Both the position numbers and the translations under genes were made by a program. 40,828 bases of DNA from Caulobacteraceae bacterium (lineage in GTDB: Bacteria > Pseudomonadota > Alphaproteobacteria > Caulobacterales > Caulobacteraceae). Positions 33,807 through 40,828 of the stretch are shown here, piece after piece. The notes under the pieces are model-generated. The model had not been told where the DNA came from. It worked only from the letters and a program-made list of their open reading frames with translations, and made no database searches. The stretch spans positions 1 through 40,828 of the forward strand of contig CANJLH010000027.1 in assembly GCA_947475415.1 (NCBI GenBank). Reading direction: 5' to 3'. Every line of letters starts with the position of its first letter. The stretch's first letter is position 1.

Positions 33807-34684
33807 TGTCCGCTGCGCGGGCCGAAAGGATCCTGCTGATCTTGCTGGGCGGCGTGCGTGAATTTGTGCGCGCCGCGCCGGCGATGGCCCAAATCCGCCA
33901 GACCCACCCCGCCGCCCAGATCACCCTGCTCACCACCGCGCCTTTTCAGGGCCTGGCGCGGGGATCGCCATGGTTCAACACCGTGGACGCCGAGGGCGAA
34001 ACCAACGGATTCGCCGAGCGGATGGCGCTGATCGGGCGTTTGCGCGCGATGGGCCTGCGGAGGGTCTACGACCTGCAGGGATCGGCGGCCTCGCGGATGA
34101 TCACGTCCGGGGTCGGGTTTCTTGGTCCGAAGGTCAGCGGCGCGCCGCGGATGGATTACCCGCCGCCTGACCTTTCGTGGATCGTGAACTCGGCGCCGGC
34201 GGAGCGGCAGTTGCTCAGAGGGCCGGACCGGAGAGCCTACGCCCTGCTGATCCCGGGCGCGGCGGAAACACCAGACCCCTACCAGTGGCCCTCGGATCGC
34301 TATGCCGAGATCGGCCGCCTGCTTCAGAAGCGTGGCCTAGATATCTTCATCGCGGGCGGCCCCAAGGACAGCGCCGTGGCGCGAACGATCCAGCACAAGA
34401 CCCCTGGCGCTCGGGACATGACGGGCGTCACCGACTTCGGCCGCATCGCTCTGTTGGCCGCCCGCGCGGAGGTGGTGATCGGCGCCGATTGCGGCCTGCT
34501 GCACCTGGCCGCGGCCACGGGCGCGCCGACGGTGGTGATCTATGGCGTCGCCGTCGATCCCGCGAACATCGCCCCGCGCGGCCACGTCGCGGTTTTACAT
34601 GCCGATAACCTGAACGATTTAAAGGCGGAATCCGTCGTACACGCCGTCGAACTGTTATCGCCTGCCGGGGCGCGCAGCGCTTGA
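33806..34684 (+). CDS. Glycosyltransferase family 9 (heptosyltransferase-like)
   Basis: A 292-residue GT9 protein. Family segments are ILLILLGGVREFVRAAPAMAQIR, VYDLQGSAASRM, LIPGAAETPDPYQWPSDRYAEIG and the donor-binding GADCGLLHLAAATGAPTVVIYG. GT9 enzymes add heptose or related sugars to LPS cores from ADP-sugars. It is translationally coupled to the GT4 gene (shared TGATG at 33804-33808), so the two probably act on one glycan. Confidence 0.88.
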   Translation: MSAARAERILLILLGGVREFVRAAPAMAQIRQTHPAAQITLLTTAPFQGLARGSPWFNTVDAEGETNGFAERMALIGRLRAMGLRRVYDLQGSAASRMITSGVGFLGPKVSGAPRMDYPPPDLSWIVNSAPAERQLLRGPDRRAYALLIPGAAETPDPYQWPSDRYAEIGRLLQKRGLDIFIAGGPKDSAVARTIQHKTPGARDMTGVTDFGRIALLAARAEVVIGADCGLLHLAAATGAPTVVIYGVAVDPANIAPRGHVAVLHADNLNDLKAESVVHAVELLSPAGARSA

Positions 34685-34771
34685 TCGAAGTCGCCGCCTT
34701 CTCCATATTCCGACCGCGCGTCCGATACGCCCCGCGCACCACCTTCTGAAACAGTCAAAGGAGCATCGCCT

Positions 34772-35305
34772 ATTCGTCGTCCCATGCAGACGCCACCCGT
34801 CAAGGACGGGCCGCGCACCAACGAAGACATCCGCGTTCCACGTGTGTTGCTGATCGATCAGAACGGCGAAAAGCAGGGGGTTATGCCCATCTCTTCGGCG
34901 TTGGAGGCGGCGGAGGAAGCGGGCCTTGACCTGGTGGAGATTGTCCCCAGCGCCGACCCGCCGGTCTGTAAGATCCTCGACTATGGCAAGTTCCGGTTCC
35001 AGGAACAGAAGAAGAAGAACGAGGCGCGCAAGCGCCAGAAGGTTGTGGAGCTGAAGGAAATCAAGCTCCGCCCCAACATCGACATCCACGATTACGACGT
35101 CAAAGCCCGTTCGATGACCCGGTTCTTCGAGGAAGGCGACAAGGTCAAGGTGACCCTGCGCTTCCGCGGCCGCGAACTGGCCCACCCCGAACTGGGTATG
35201 AAGCTGCTGCTCAAGGTCCGCGCCGATTTCGAGGAAATCGCCAAGTGCGAATATGAGCCCCGCATGGAGGGTCGCCAGATGATCATGATCCTGGCGCCGC
35301 GGTAG
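34772..35305 (+). CDS. Translation initiation factor IF-3, AUU start
   Basis: A 177-residue IF3. Classical segments are [42 protein letters not shown], the [12 protein letters not shown] linker and [18 protein letters not shown] place the start at ATT 34772 and not at the ATG 34784. AAAGGAG at 34757-34763 lies 8 bases before ATT (20 before the ATG), and the extra RRP gives the MRRPMQ N-terminus usual in Alphaproteobacteria. An AUU start allows IF3 to repress its own synthesis, as established in E. coli. Confidence 0.92.
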   Translation: MRRPMQTPPVKDGPRTNEDIRVPRVLLIDQNGEKQGVMPISSALEAAEEAGLDLVEIVPSADPPVCKILDYGKFRFQEQKKKNEARKRQKVVELKEIKLRPNIDIHDYDVKARSMTRFFEEGDKVKVTLRFRGRELAHPELGMKLLLKVRADFEEIAKCEYEPRMEGRQMIMILAPR

Positions 35306-35443
35306 GCAGCCGCCAGGTCGGGGACGCCTTGCATCCACGGCCCCTTTCGCGTATTGCACCGCCCCTTCGGAGCTGTCTGGCCAATGGCATGCCAGGGCGG
35401 CTCATCAAGACTCCAGAGGACGGGGTTCGCGCCCCGCAGTGAA

Positions 35444-35644
35444 ATGCCGAAACTGAAGACCAAATCAGGCGCCAAGAAGCGCTTCAAGATGACTGCGTCC
35501 GGAAAAATCAAGGCCGGCGTGGCGGGCAAGCGGCACCGGCTGATCAGCCACAGCGCCAAATATATCCGCCAGAACCGGGGCACCAAGGTGATGAGCGCGT
35601 CTGACGCGCGGATCATCAAAACCTACCTGCCCTACGGCCTTTAA
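35444..35644 (+). CDS. Ribosomal protein bL35
   Basis: A 66-residue protein beginning [20 protein letters not shown] and containing [16 protein letters not shown], fully typical of bL35. It sits between infC and rplT as in most bacteria. The 138 bases after infC contain short GC hairpins (for example CGGGG-TTCGCG-CCCCG just before the gene), which could be a leader structure; no clear L20-binding site was recognised. Confidence 0.96.
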   Translation: MPKLKTKSGAKKRFKMTASGKIKAGVAGKRHRLISHSAKYIRQNRGTKVMSASDARIIKTYLPYGL

Positions 35645-35662
35645 GTTCAGGAGCGCTGACAC

Positions 35663-36019
35663 ATGGCTCGCGTCAAACGGGGAGTAACCTCCCACGCACG
35701 TCACAAGAAAGTTCTCGAGCAGGCCAAGGGTTTCCGCGGCCGCCGCAAGAACACCATTCGCACCGCCAAGGCCGCCGTCGACAAGGCCGGCCAGTACGCG
35801 TACCGCGATCGCAAGGTCCGCAAGCGGAACTTCCGTTCACTGTGGATCCAGCGGATCAACGCCGCGGCGCGGATGGAAGGCATGACCTACGCCCGATTTA
35901 TCCACGGCCTGGGACTGGCCGGGATCGATATGGACCGTAAGGTTCTCGCCGACATCGCCGGCGCCGACCCGGTTGGTTTCAAGGCCATCGCCGACAAGGT
36001 GCGCGCCGCCCTGGCTTAA
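35663..36019 (+). CDS. Ribosomal protein bL20
   Basis: A 118-residue protein starting [20 protein letters not shown] and containing [40 protein letters not shown], and the usual C-terminus. CAGGAG precedes the start. In many bacteria bL20 represses its own operon; no specific site could be seen here. Confidence 0.97.
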   Translation: MARVKRGVTSHARHKKVLEQAKGFRGRRKNTIRTAKAAVDKAGQYAYRDRKVRKRNFRSLWIQRINAAARMEGMTYARFIHGLGLAGIDMDRKVLADIAGADPVGFKAIADKVRAALA

Positions 36020-36051
36020 GCGTCGACGGAGTTCGCTCCCGACCTGCGACC

Positions 36052-36083
36052 AAGCCCTCCGGCGCCGCCGTCGGAGGGCTTTT
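36052..36083 (+). terminator. Rho-independent terminator after rplT
   Basis: AAGCCCTCCG (36052-36061) pairs perfectly with CGGAGGGCTT (36072-36081), a 10-bp stem with a 10-base loop, and the T run extends to 36083. It separates infC-rpmI-rplT from pheST, so pheS probably has its own promoter or relies on read-through. Confidence 0.85.
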
Positions 36084-36130
36084 CGCCGTCCGCACGGCGC
36101 CAACACCTCGCTTCAATGCCAGAGCCGATC

Positions 36131-37243
36131 ATGACCGACATTTCGCAATTGGAATCCGATCTCGCCGCCCGGGTGGACGCCGCCGCCGACGTGGCCGCCC
36201 TGGAGGCCGTGCGCGTCGCCGCCCTGGGCAAGTCAGGCCAGGTGTCGGAACTGCTCAAGTCCCTGGGCGCGATGAGCCCGGACCAGCGGCGGGCGCAGGG
36301 GCCGCTGATCAACGGACTGCGCGATCGGCTGACTGCGCGCATCGCCCAGCGGCGCGCGGCGCTGGACGCCGCTGCGCTGGACGCCGAACTGGCCGCAGGG
36401 CGCCTCGACCTGTCGCTGCCTGCATCCACCCGTCGTCGCGGCGCAGTACATCCCACCATGCAAGTGATGGATGAGATGATCGCCATCTTCGCCGAGATGG
36501 GATTTGCGATGGCTGAGGGGCCGGACATCGAGGACGATTTCCACAACTTCACCGCCCTCAACTTCCCGCCCAAGCACCCGGCGCGAGAGATGCACGATAC
36601 CTTCTTCCTGCAGGCCGACGCGAACGGCGATCGCAAGGTGCTGCGCACCCACACCAGCCCGGTGCAGGTGCGCGTCATGCAGAAGACCAACCAGCCGCCT
36701 CCGGCGCCCTGGATCGCCTCGGGTCAGACGCCGCCGATCAGGGTGATCGTACCGGGCCGCACCTATCGCTCGGATAGCGATGCCACCCACACACCGATGT
36801 TCCATCAGGTGGAGGGGCTGGTCATCGACCGAGACATCCACATGGGCCACCTGAAGTGGACACTGGACACGTTCATCGCACGGTTCTTCGAAACCTCGTC
36901 GGTGGAGACCCGCTTTCGGCCACACCACTTTCCCTTCACCGAGCCTTCGGCGGAGATGGACGTGCGATGCGACCGCTCCGGTGGGGAGACGAAGATCGGC
37001 CAGGGGACCGACTGGATGGAGATCCTGGGCTGCGGAATGGTGCATCCCAATGTGCTGCGTAATTGCGGTCTGGATCCGGACGAGTGGCAGGGCTTCGCCT
37101 TCGGCTTCGGGGTCGATCGGCTGGGATCGTTGAAATACGGCATGCCGGACCTGCGCGACATGTTCGCCGCCGACACCCGCTGGCTGGCGCACTACGGGTT
37201 CTCCGCCTACCAGACGCCGAACCCTGCGACGGGGCTGAGCTGA
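36131..37243 (+). CDS. Phenylalanine-tRNA ligase alpha subunit
   Basis: A 370-residue class II synthetase subunit. The N-terminal coiled coil (about 1-85) is followed by [19 protein letters not shown], motif 2 ([26 protein letters not shown]) and motif 3 ([20 protein letters not shown]). The ATG at 36131 ([10 protein letters not shown]) is chosen; an ATG at 36116 adds five residues. Its stop overlaps the pheT start (TGATG, 37241-37245). Confidence 0.95.
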   Translation: MTDISQLESDLAARVDAAADVAALEAVRVAALGKSGQVSELLKSLGAMSPDQRRAQGPLINGLRDRLTARIAQRRAALDAAALDAELAAGRLDLSLPASTRRRGAVHPTMQVMDEMIAIFAEMGFAMAEGPDIEDDFHNFTALNFPPKHPAREMHDTFFLQADANGDRKVLRTHTSPVQVRVMQKTNQPPPAPWIASGQTPPIRVIVPGRTYRSDSDATHTPMFHQVEGLVIDRDIHMGHLKWTLDTFIARFFETSSVETRFRPHHFPFTEPSAEMDVRCDRSGGETKIGQGTDWMEILGCGMVHPNVLRNCGLDPDEWQGFAFGFGVDRLGSLKYGMPDLRDMFAADTRWLAHYGFSAYQTPNPATGLS

Positions 37244-39663
37244 TGAAATTCACCGTCTCCTGGCTCAAAGAGCACCTGGACACCGACGCCACCCCTCAGC
37301 AGGTGGTGGACGCCATGACCATGGCCGGACTGGAAGTCGAGCATGTCGACGATCCGGCCGCCAAGCTCGCCCGGTTTTCGGTGGCGAAGGTGGTCGAGGC
37401 GGTCCAGCACCCCAACGCCGATCGCCTGCGCGTATGCCAGGTGGACACCATCGACGGGCGCAAGGAGATCGTCTGCGGCGCCCCCAATGCGCGGGCGGGG
37501 CTCACCACGATCTACGCCCCCATCGGCGCCTATGTGCCGGGTTCCGGCGTGACCCTGGAGGCGCGGCCTGTGCGCGGGGTGGTGTCCAACGGTATGCTCT
37601 GTTCCGCCAAGGAGCTTGAGGTCGCCGAGGAATCCGACGGCATCATGGAGCTGGACAGCGACCTCGCGGTGGGCGCGCCGGCGGCGCAGGCGCTGGGCCT
37701 TGAGGCGGTGATCGACTTCGAGGTGACTCCCAACAGGCCCGACTGGCTTGGGGTGCGTGGCATCGCCCGCGACCTGGCGGCGGCTGGGATCGGGGCCTTG
37801 AAGCCAAACTCCGTGCAACCGGTGAAAGGAAGCTTCCCCTGCCCGGTGGTGATCCGCATCGACGGCTCGGGCGCCTGTCCCGTGTTCGCCGGGCGCGTCA
37901 TCCGCGGATTGAAGAACGGCCCCTCCCCCGCCTGGCTGCAACAGCGGCTGATCTCGGTCGGTCTGCGCCCTATCAACGCCCTGGTGGACGTCACCAACCT
38001 GATCTCCCAGGACCGCGCCCGGCCGCTGCACGTCTATGACCGCGCCCATATGGTGGGCGACGTGATCGAGGCGCGCCTCGGCCGCGGGCATGATGAACCC
38101 TCACGGGGTCCCTCGCCTGCGGCGCACGCCGATGAGCAGCTGATCGCCCTGGATGGCAAAACCTACGACATCAGCCACGAAATGTGCGTCGTCGCCGACG
38201 CCGGCGGCGATCGGCCGATTGGCCTGGGCGGGGTTATGGGCGGCGCCTCCACCGGATGTTCGGATTCCACCACCGACGTCTTTGTCGAGAGCGCCTGGTT
38301 CGACCCGATCCGCACCGCCCAAACCGGTCGCACCACCGGCATCGCCTCCGACGCCCAGTATCGCTTCGCCCGCGGGGTCGATCCGCAGTCCGTGATTGCG
38401 GGCCTGGAGCTGGCCACGCAGTTGATCCTGGACCTATGCGGCGGTGAGGCCTCTGAGGTGGCGGTGGCCGGCGCGGCGCCCCCCCCGCCCGGTCCGATCA
38501 ACTTCGACCGCGCCTATGTGCGCAGGCTCTCCGGCCTCGACGTAAGCCCGGCGCGGGTGGACGAGATTCTCTTGGCCCTCGGCTTCGCCATCGACGGCGA
38601 AAAGGTGACGCCGCCCAGCTGGCGGCGCGACGTGGGGGGCAAGGCTGATCTGGTGGAGGAAGTGGCGCGGATCGAGGGCTTCGCCGCCCTGCCCGCCACG
38701 CCCTTGCCGGAAATCCCGCGACCGGCCGGCGGCGTGCTGACGGTGCGCCAAGGCCGCATGCGAACCGTCCGCCGCGTGCTGGCGGCGACGGGTTATTCGG
38801 AGGCCGTGACCTGGAGCTTCCTCAAGCGCGCCACAGCCGCGATGTTCGGTGGCGGCGCCGAGGCCCTGGTGCTCGCCAATCCCATCGCCGCCGACCTGGA
38901 GTGCATGCGCCCCTCGGTGCTGCCAAACCTGATCGAGGCGGCGGGCCGCAACGCGCGCAAGGGCTTCCCCGACGCAGCGCTGTTCGAGGTCGGCCCGATC
39001 TACCTGGGCGACCTGCCGGGCGATCAGCGCACCGCCGTGGGCGCGATCCTGGCGCCCCACCCCGCGCGCCATTGGGCGGGGGCGGCGTCGGAACCCGTGT
39101 TCGCGCTGAAGGCCGACCTGATGGCGCTGCTGGAGGAGCTGGGCGCCCCGCCGCTGCAGCTGGTCCAGACCGGCGCCTCCGACTGGTGGCGGCCCGGCCG
39201 TGCGGCGCGCCTGCAGCTTGGGCCGAAGACTGTCATCGCCGAGTTCGGCGAGCTACATCCGCGGGTGCTGAAGGCCCTGGATACGGACGGCCCGGTGCTG
39301 GGCTTCGAGATCATCCTCGACGCCCTGCCGGAGCCCAAGAAGAAGGCGGTGAAGACCAAGGCCGCCCTGTCGCTTTCGCCGCTGATGCCGCTGTCGCGTG
39401 ACTTCGCCTTCGTGGTGGACGACGCCACGGCGGCCGGGGACCTCACCCGCGCCATCGCAGGCGTCGACAAGACGCTGATCGCCGATGTGCGTGTGTTCGA
39501 CGTCTATCGAGGAGCTGGCGTAGCGGATGGCTTGAAATCCGTCGCCGTCGAGGTGGTGCTGCAGCCCCGCGACAAGACCCTCACCGAACCCGAGATTGAG
39601 GCTCTGTCAGCTCGGATCGTGGTGGTGGCGGAAAAGGCGGTTGGGGCGAAACTGCGCAGTTAG
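37243..39663 (+). CDS. Phenylalanine-tRNA ligase beta subunit
   Basis: An 806-residue subunit. It has the N-terminal [12 protein letters not shown], the EMAP-like tRNA-binding domain ([18 protein letters not shown]), B3/B4 editing region (LPLHVYD-type [19 protein letters not shown]), B5 and the C-terminal FDX-ACB domain ([17 protein letters not shown]). Around residues 283-300, after EARLGRG, a polar stretch [17 protein letters not shown] appears longer than the usual short turn before LIALDGKTY. Otherwise complete. Confidence 0.95.
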   Translation: MKFTVSWLKEHLDTDATPQQVVDAMTMAGLEVEHVDDPAAKLARFSVAKVVEAVQHPNADRLRVCQVDTIDGRKEIVCGAPNARAGLTTIYAPIGAYVPGSGVTLEARPVRGVVSNGMLCSAKELEVAEESDGIMELDSDLAVGAPAAQALGLEAVIDFEVTPNRPDWLGVRGIARDLAAAGIGALKPNSVQPVKGSFPCPVVIRIDGSGACPVFAGRVIRGLKNGPSPAWLQQRLISVGLRPINALVDVTNLISQDRARPLHVYDRAHMVGDVIEARLGRGHDEPSRGPSPAAHADEQLIALDGKTYDISHEMCVVADAGGDRPIGLGGVMGGASTGCSDSTTDVFVESAWFDPIRTAQTGRTTGIASDAQYRFARGVDPQSVIAGLELATQLILDLCGGEASEVAVAGAAPPPPGPINFDRAYVRRLSGLDVSPARVDEILLALGFAIDGEKVTPPSWRRDVGGKADLVEEVARIEGFAALPATPLPEIPRPAGGVLTVRQGRMRTVRRVLAATGYSEAVTWSFLKRATAAMFGGGAEALVLANPIAADLECMRPSVLPNLIEAAGRNARKGFPDAALFEVGPIYLGDLPGDQRTAVGAILAPHPARHWAGAASEPVFALKADLMALLEELGAPPLQLVQTGASDWWRPGRAARLQLGPKTVIAEFGELHPRVLKALDTDGPVLGFEIILDALPEPKKKAVKTKAALSLSPLMPLSRDFAFVVDDATAAGDLTRAIAGVDKTLIADVRVFDVYRGAGVADGLKSVAVEVVLQPRDKTLTEPEIEALSARIVVVAEKAVGAKLRS

Positions 39664-39724
39664 AGACTTGCCTCCGCACGGGGTGTGACGACAGCGATTT
39701 GGCCTAGGCGGGGCTACATGGCGG

Positions 39725-40381
39725 CTAGCCGCTGCGGCGTTGTTTGCCGCCAGAGACCGCCGGCAGGTACCAGACAGAGGGATCAGCCCCGGTCTCTTCC
39801 CCCAGACGGAACGCGTCCGATCGGCCGCTGAGCGCCGACACGGCGCTGTCCGGATCGTCCAAGTCGCCAAACCGGATGACCTGCGTGGGGCAGGCCGTGA
39901 CGCAGGCCGGCTCAAGCCCCTCATCGATCCGATGAACGCAGAAGCTGCATTTTTCGACCACGCCGGCTGTCCGCGGGGTCACCTGCGACGCCCCGTGGCC
40001 GCCTTCAAGGCCCTGGGGCAACCGCGGCGCGACCTGATTCATCTCAATCGCGTCATAGGGACAGGCGGGCTGGCACTTACCGCAACCGATGCACCGGTCC
40101 TGCACGATCTCCACGATCCCATCCGCTCGCTTCACGATGGCTTCGGTCGGGCAGACGGGAATACAGGGCGGCTCGGCGCAGTGAAAGCAGTTGCGCGGGC
40201 GATAGTGCTTGTGCACCTGCGGAAACACGCCAGCGGAGGTGTCGATGGCCGGGCCGCCGATGGTCTGCACCTTTTGCCACCACAGCCCTTCTCCAACGCT
40301 GTTCTCCATTTTGCATGCCACCGCACAAGCCCAGCAGCCGATGCACCGATCCAGGTCCAGCACCATTCCCAGTCGGCTCAT
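39725..40381 (-). CDS. Four-cluster iron-sulfur subunit of a molybdopterin oxidoreductase
   Basis: A 218-residue DmsB/NrfC-type electron-transfer subunit. All 16 cysteines for four [4Fe-4S] clusters are visible: 13/16/19/23, 65/68/73/77, 97/100/103/107 and 145/148/160/164. There is no signal peptide, so it is exported with the catalytic subunit or works in the cytoplasm. Its ATG overlaps the catalytic subunit's stop (ATGA). The substrate of the complex is not evident. The gene converges with pheT. Confidence 0.9.
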   Translation of the reverse strand: MSRLGMVLDLDRCIGCWACAVACKMENSVGEGLWWQKVQTIGGPAIDTSAGVFPQVHKHYRPRNCFHCAEPPCIPVCPTEAIVKRADGIVEIVQDRCIGCGKCQPACPYDAIEMNQVAPRLPQGLEGGHGASQVTPRTAGVVEKCSFCVHRIDEGLEPACVTACPTQVIRFGDLDDPDSAVSALSGRSDAFRLGEETGADPSVWYLPAVSGGKQRRSG

Positions 40382-40828
40382 GTTTGCACCTCGCCCATCG
40401 GTCGCACCTCAACACGGGTGTCGAAAAAGGGAATGTTGGCGTGACCCCAAAGCAGGTTGTGAGCCGCATTGACCTCGTTATTTGTCAGCTCCTGGACATT
40501 GCCGGCGACGTACTGGTGCTGCTTCCAGCCCTCGCTGACATTGCACATGCCGGGCGGGAAATCCGGGTTGCAGACGACGCGCGCCGCGACCCTGCCACGC
40601 TTGTTGTAGGCTTCACCGAGGTCACCGGTCTGCAGGCCGCGCGCAGCGGCGTCGTCAGGGTTCATCTCCAGGATTGGTTCGGGCCAGATCTCCAGGGTCC
40701 AGCCGGTGTTGAAGAAGGTGGAATGAGCGCGCTGGCGCGCGTGGGCTTGCACCAGCACCAGGGGGTAGTGTTGCGCCAATGGATGCGCCACCAGGGCTTC
40801 GTGATCTTCAACGAACACCGGCAAAGCC
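40378..40828 (-). CDS. Molybdopterin oxidoreductase catalytic subunit, C-terminal part
   Basis: The last 150 or so residues of a DMSO-reductase-superfamily enzyme; the rest lies beyond the window. It is the molybdopterin dinucleotide-binding domain: YPLVLVQAHARQRAHSTFFN, then EPILEMNPDDAAARGLQTGD, then RVAARVVCNPDFPPGMCNVSEGW and NNEVNAAHNLLWGHANIPFFDTRVEV. The frame is open to the window edge. Substrate unknown; the pairing with a four-cluster subunit suggests a respiratory enzyme. Confidence 0.87.
   Translation of the reverse strand, partial: ALPVFVEDHEALVAHPLAQHYPLVLVQAHARQRAHSTFFNTGWTLEIWPEPILEMNPDDAAARGLQTGDLGEAYNKRGRVAARVVCNPDFPPGMCNVSEGWKQHQYVAGNVQELTNNEVNAAHNLLWGHANIPFFDTRVEVRPMGEVQT

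Noticed and set aside
35306..35443. tRNA-like T-arm (GGGGTTCGCGCCCC) before rpmI
   Set aside because: Only an isolated 5-bp hairpin; no acceptor, D or anticodon arms around it.
36020..36130. Phenylalanine leader-peptide attenuator for pheST
   Set aside because: The hairpin is a good terminator for rplT, but no Phe-rich short frame precedes pheS.
1..40828. CRISPR array, insertion sequence, prophage or toxin-antitoxin locus
   Set aside because: No regularly spaced direct repeats, transposase, integrase or phage structural proteins were seen. The Cro/CI regulator at 14591 has no toxin partner, and its neighbours are lipid A acyltransferase and HisN.

Overview
This is a GC-rich (AT-poor in almost every gene), densely packed bacterial chromosome segment. 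The strongest lineage marker is gcrA (11310-11807), the CcrM-methylation-dependent cell-cycle regulator of Alphaproteobacteria, here in the form typical of Caulobacterales. An alphaproteobacterial long dCTP deaminase, the xseA-DUF2093 pair and the MRRPMQ-type IF3 start fit the same picture. I read the window as chromosome of a Caulobacter/Phenylobacterium-like organism; this is inference from gene content, not from a search.

Layout. 1-453: non-coding, with an inverted pair of REP-like palindromes and a short tandem repeat. 454-7284: housekeeping metabolism (an SDR, dcd, metZ, and a leftward argD-argF-hslO operon with terminator-like hairpins before argD and before argF). 7576-10140: a locally AT-richer accessory patch with three proteins I do not recognise: a leftward predicted lipoprotein, a rightward exported protein split by a frameshift at a C tract, and a small two-helix membrane protein. 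10259-14974: an ABC-2 permease without a visible ATPase, gcrA, xseA, a DUF2093 gene, a lauroyl-type acyltransferase and a Cro/CI regulator. 15014-22165: a HisN-type phosphatase, a lysophospholipase-like hydrolase, an SCP2 protein, two tandem exported methyltransferase-fold paralogues, a small heat-shock protein with a sigma32-like promoter and a possible RNA thermometer, a pentapeptide-repeat protein, a stand-alone RibD-type deaminase and gpmA.

22280-34684 is a sugar-nucleotide and envelope-polysaccharide precursor locus: a small membrane protein plus kdsD, phosphomannomutase/phosphoglucomutase, ugd, glmM and glmS (divergent), galU, an epimerase-like SDR, an alpha/beta hydrolase, and GT4 and GT9 glycosyltransferases. 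Together these can supply arabinose-5-P for Kdo, Man-1-P/Glc-1-P, UDP-Glc, UDP-GlcA and GlcN-1-P, and attach sugars. 34772-39663 is the translation cluster infC-rpmI-rplT-pheS-pheT, with an AUU start for infC and a strong terminator before pheS. The window ends inside a leftward molybdopterin oxidoreductase operon (iron-sulfur subunit complete, catalytic subunit partial).

I found no CRISPR array, transposase, integrase, tRNA or rRNA, and no convincing novel multi-gene system. The most unusual material is the accessory patch 7576-10140, the exported methyltransferase pair, and several candidate cis-elements (ROSE-like thermometer, arg-operon hairpins, the glmM/glmS palindrome, paired GANTC sites before ugd).
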